Origin: VGJJ01 sp964480705
GTDB taxonomy: Archaea; Iainarchaeota; Iainarchaeia; Iainarchaeales; VGJJ01
DNA length: 64,000 nucleotides
Assembly: GCA_964480705.1 (NCBI GenBank)
Contig: CAYZPC010000002.1
Location: forward strand, 1 to 64,000
Direction of reading: 5' to 3'
The notes beneath the pieces are model-generated. The model was not told the DNA's origin and did no database searches. It was given only the letters and a program-made list of their open reading frames with translations. Shown here piece after piece: positions 61,794-64,000 of this stretch; positions within the stretch are counted from its first letter, which is position 1; each line of letters starts with the position of its first letter. Made by a program: the position numbers and the translations under genes.

Positions 61794-64000
61794 CTAATTT
61801 TTCTTTTCCTTGGTTGATTTGCGCTGCATATTTCGAATAATTTCATCCATGTTGGCAAAGTTTCCGCCACTCGTGCGTGCGGGGAAGACACCGTCTTCTC
61901 CGTAGCGGAATTGTACAACGTCCTTGTTGGCGGTTCGAACGGTTTCATCGTTCGCCACGTGCAAGTCCTTCAAGGAATTTGCCAGTCTTCGGTATAAGTA
62001 TCCCGAAACCTTGGTGGCAACACCCGTGTCCACTTCACCTTGACGTCCACCCATGGAGTGCATGAAGTATTCCGTGGGGTTCATTCCCTGTAGGAAGTTC
62101 GATGAAACGAATCCTCCAGCGCGGGGAGCGAGGTCGTTCTTCTCGTTCAATGCAATTAAGCGGCCCGTAAATCCTTTTTTGGGTCGTCCTGTTCGCACAG
62201 AGATTTGTCCCCAGAATCCGGACATGTTGGTCACATTCAGCATGCTTCCGCGTCCTCCGGAAACAATAATGGGCATCGTGTCCAGAGTGGGTCGTTTGGT
62301 GTCGAAGAGTTTTTTGAGTTTGTATTCTCCGAGCTTGGATTGTACTTTTGCTTTTGTTTTTCCACCTAAGCGGACCATCATGAGTTCGAAACTCTCTACC
62401 ACTGTGCGTCCGGGAATCGGTTCGAGTTTTCCAGCAGCGAATTTCTCTGCCAACTCGGTTCCTTCGCGGATTTCTTCTTCTAATGCTTCTTTTCGCACCG
62501 CATCCAATTCAGGAGTGTTTTCGAATTCCGCAATGCTAATCGTCAATCCTTTCGTTGTTAAGAGTTCGTGCGTCACGTGGGCCATGCGCGAATAGTATTG
62601 TTCCAATTCGTGCGCGGTGTAGTTTCGCAGAATACTTTCAACAAGGGCAGAAGATGAATCAACGGTTCCTTGGATGAGTTTTCCGTCTTCAATTTTGACT
62701 TCCGACTCTTTGTACAGTGCTTCGTTTCCTTCGCGGGGAAGCTTGGCGACTTTCAATTGTCGCGCGGTGTTGTTCGAGTATTCTACGTTCAACTTCGCGG
62801 GCAATGCGTGCGAGTAGATGAGTTTTCCGGAGTATTTTTTTCCGCGATCGGGTTCGGGAAGCTCAGTAACACCCATGTTGTACAAATAGTGCATGGCTTC
62901 TTCTTTTGTGAATTCGGTCTGGTCCATCGTTAAGATGAATAATCCCGTCATGTCATCTTCTTGTCCGCCAATAACCGGCTGTCCGTGTCGGGGGGAGATA
63001 ACTTGGTTTTCCACAAACATGAGTTCGCGCGCTTCGGAAATTCCTTCCTGTGTTTGCGGAACGTGCAAGTTCATTTCATCACCATCGAAGTCAGCGTTGT
63101 AGGGCTTACAAACCATCGGGTTCATTCGGATGGCCTTGTTGGGCACGACTTTGACTTCGTGGGCAAGCATGGACAATCGATGCAGTGAGGGTTGTCGGTT
63201 GAACAACACGATGTCTCCGTCTTGGAGGACGCGTTCAACTTTGCTTCCCACTTCTAATTCGTCCGTGACTTCTTTTTTGTTGAGTTCGGTGACTTTCTTT
63301 CGCAATCCATTTGGTTTGGTCACGTACACAACCTTCTCACCCTTCTTGATGAGTTTCTTCATTTCTTCCATGTTCCATTCCGTCACGTGTTCGGGAACCG
63401 TGAGGTTGTTGGCAATGGGTTCGGGCACTCCCACTTGGTTAATGGACAAGTAGGGGTCTGGGATAATCGTTGATCGTGCCGCGTAATTGACTCGCTTTCC
63501 GGTCAAATTGTATCGGAAACGACCTTTCTTTCCTTTCAATCGCTGCAATAATGTTCGCAGGGAGCGTCCGGATCGGTGCTTGGCAGGAGGAACTCCTGCG
63601 GTGTCGTTGTCGAAGTACGTGGTGATGTGATACTGCAACAAGTCCCACAAGTCTTCAATGATGAGTTGCGGTGCACCAGCGTCAATGTTGTCTTTCAATC
63701 GCAAGTTAATGCGAATCACATCAACTAACTTGTGCGTCAAATCATCTTCGGATTTGATTCCCGATTCCAATGTAATGGAGGGGCGAATCGTGATGGGGGG
63801 AACCTGCAACACGGTGAGAATGAACCATTCGGGTCGAAGTCGCGTGAGATCGTATCCGAATAATTTCAAATCTTCTTCGGCAATTTTCTCCACCCATTCT
63901 CGGATTTGAGAGGGGTAGATTCGGTCCTTGTCTAAATAGAAGTTGGTGGGTTTGTCCAACAAAACTTCTGCGCGTGCCGCTCCGCAGTGGGGGCATTTGC
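61794..64000 (-). CDS. rpoA1: RNA polymerase subunit A' (rpoA1), 5' end outside window
   Basis: About 735 C-terminal residues are present. The frame remains open to the window edge, where it reads KCPHCGAARAEVLLDKPTNF, a zinc knuckle, so the visible Met at 63962 is internal. The catalytic loop YNADFDGDEMNLHVPQT with its three Asp is intact, as are the switch and bridge-proximal segments (RTLLQRLKGKKGRFRYNLTG; GRPKKGFTGRLIALNEKNDL; MGGRQGEVDTGVATKVSGYL). No intein. In order with rpoA2, eL30 and uS12. Confidence 0.98.
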   Translation of the reverse strand, partial: KCPHCGAARAEVLLDKPTNFYLDKDRIYPSQIREWVEKIAEEDLKLFGYDLTRLRPEWFILTVLQVPPITIRPSITLESGIKSEDDLTHKLVDVIRINLRLKDNIDAGAPQLIIEDLWDLLQYHITTYFDNDTAGVPPAKHRSGRSLRTLLQRLKGKKGRFRYNLTGKRVNYAARSTIIPDPYLSINQVGVPEPIANNLTVPEHVTEWNMEEMKKLIKKGEKVVYVTKPNGLRKKVTELNKKEVTDELEVGSKVERVLQDGDIVLFNRQPSLHRLSMLAHEVKVVPNKAIRMNPMVCKPYNADFDGDEMNLHVPQTQEGISEARELMFVENQVISPRHGQPVIGGQEDDMTGLFILTMDQTEFTKEEAMHYLYNMGVTELPEPDRGKKYSGKLIYSHALPAKLNVEYSNNTARQLKVAKLPREGNEALYKESEVKIEDGKLIQGTVDSSSALVESILRNYTAHELEQYYSRMAHVTHELLTTKGLTISIAEFENTPELDAVRKEALEEEIREGTELAEKFAAGKLEPIPGRTVVESFELMMVRLGGKTKAKVQSKLGEYKLKKLFDTKRPTLDTMPIIVSGGRGSMLNVTNMSGFWGQISVRTGRPKKGFTGRLIALNEKNDLAPRAGGFVSSNFLQGMNPTEYFMHSMGGRQGEVDTGVATKVSGYLYRRLANSLKDLHVANDETVRTANKDVVQFRYGEDGVFPARTSGGNFANMDEIIRNMQRKSTKEKKN

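Noticed and set aside
1..64000. Insertion sequences, prophage or integrated elements
   Set aside because: No transposase, integrase, terminal inverted repeats of IS type, or composition break was seen; tRNA genes have no adjacent duplicated 3' ends.

Overview
The window is a 64 kb piece of an archaeal genome, almost fully coding and without mobile elements, CRISPR arrays or rRNA. The evidence for an archaeon is direct: RNA polymerase subunit A split into A' and A'', subunits D and N, archaeal/eukaryotic-type ribosomal proteins (eS4, eL14, eL18, eL19, eL30, eL32, eL34), aIF1, an RNase P protein, EF-1A and EF-2, type II methionine aminopeptidase, family B DNA polymerase, and TATA boxes in place of -35/-10 promoters. 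Short genes, tight packing and many leaderless first genes suggest a DPANN-like lineage (my best guess is something near Diapherotrites or Micrarchaeota), but this is an inference.

Layout. 1-7580: end of a cyclophilin, a cation/proton antiporter, a membrane-anchored transcription regulator divergent from a three-gene MacB-like ABC system (ATPase, exported CARDB-like partner, permease), tRNA-Met(CAT) and a DASS-family anion transporter. 7650-15310: accessory stretch with an aberrant RpiA homologue, two 31-residue ultra-basic microproteins, two paralogous orphan genes around tRNA-Thr, histidyl-tRNA synthetase, a Cys-rich exported protein, two tandem membrane paralogues, an orphan basic coiled-coil protein, tRNA-His and tRNA-Arg. 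15310-25600: a membrane protein interrupted by a 100-N assembly gap, Map, PolB, coiled-coil proteins, a HerA-like ATPase relative without a P-loop, three small membrane proteins and PurF.

25679-45853 (minus strand): the translation superoperons. In transcription order: the S10-spc block (uL3, uL4, uL23, uL2, uS19, uL22, uS3, uL29, aIF1, RNase P component 1, uS17, uL14, uL24, eS4, uL5, uS14, uS8, uL6, eL32, eL19, uL18, uS5, uL30, uL15, SecY), then the alpha-like block (DUF106/YidC-like insertase, eL34, eL14, uS13, uS4, uS11, RpoD, tRNA-Leu(TAA), eL18, uL13, uS9, RpoN, uS2). Several proteins carry low-complexity extensions, notably a GAR/RGG-type tail on uS5 and a His/Lys-rich tail on eL32.

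46087-53038: a cell-surface island (large Ig-like surface protein, a Pro/Ala-rich disordered protein, a Thr/Ser/Pro-rich anchored protein, TPM protein with LemA, a small membrane protein). 53228-64000: the str-like region (RpoA1 running off the window, RpoA2, eL30, uS12, uS7, EF-2, EF-1A, uS10), interrupted by a lipoprotein with a propeller-like secreted domain between EF-2 and EF-1A.

Promoters follow a consistent pattern. Many first genes have a TATA box about 25-28 nt before the start codon, so their mRNAs should be leaderless, while downstream genes carry GGTGA/GGAGG ribosome-binding sites. Several divergent pairs share or interleave TATA boxes. A family of short AT-rich hairpins recurs at transcript ends. 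The most notable biology is a eukaryote-like HisRS in the same window as a tRNA-His with A73, the microprotein pair, the likely operator array of the membrane-bound regulator, and the degenerate HerA-like ATPase.
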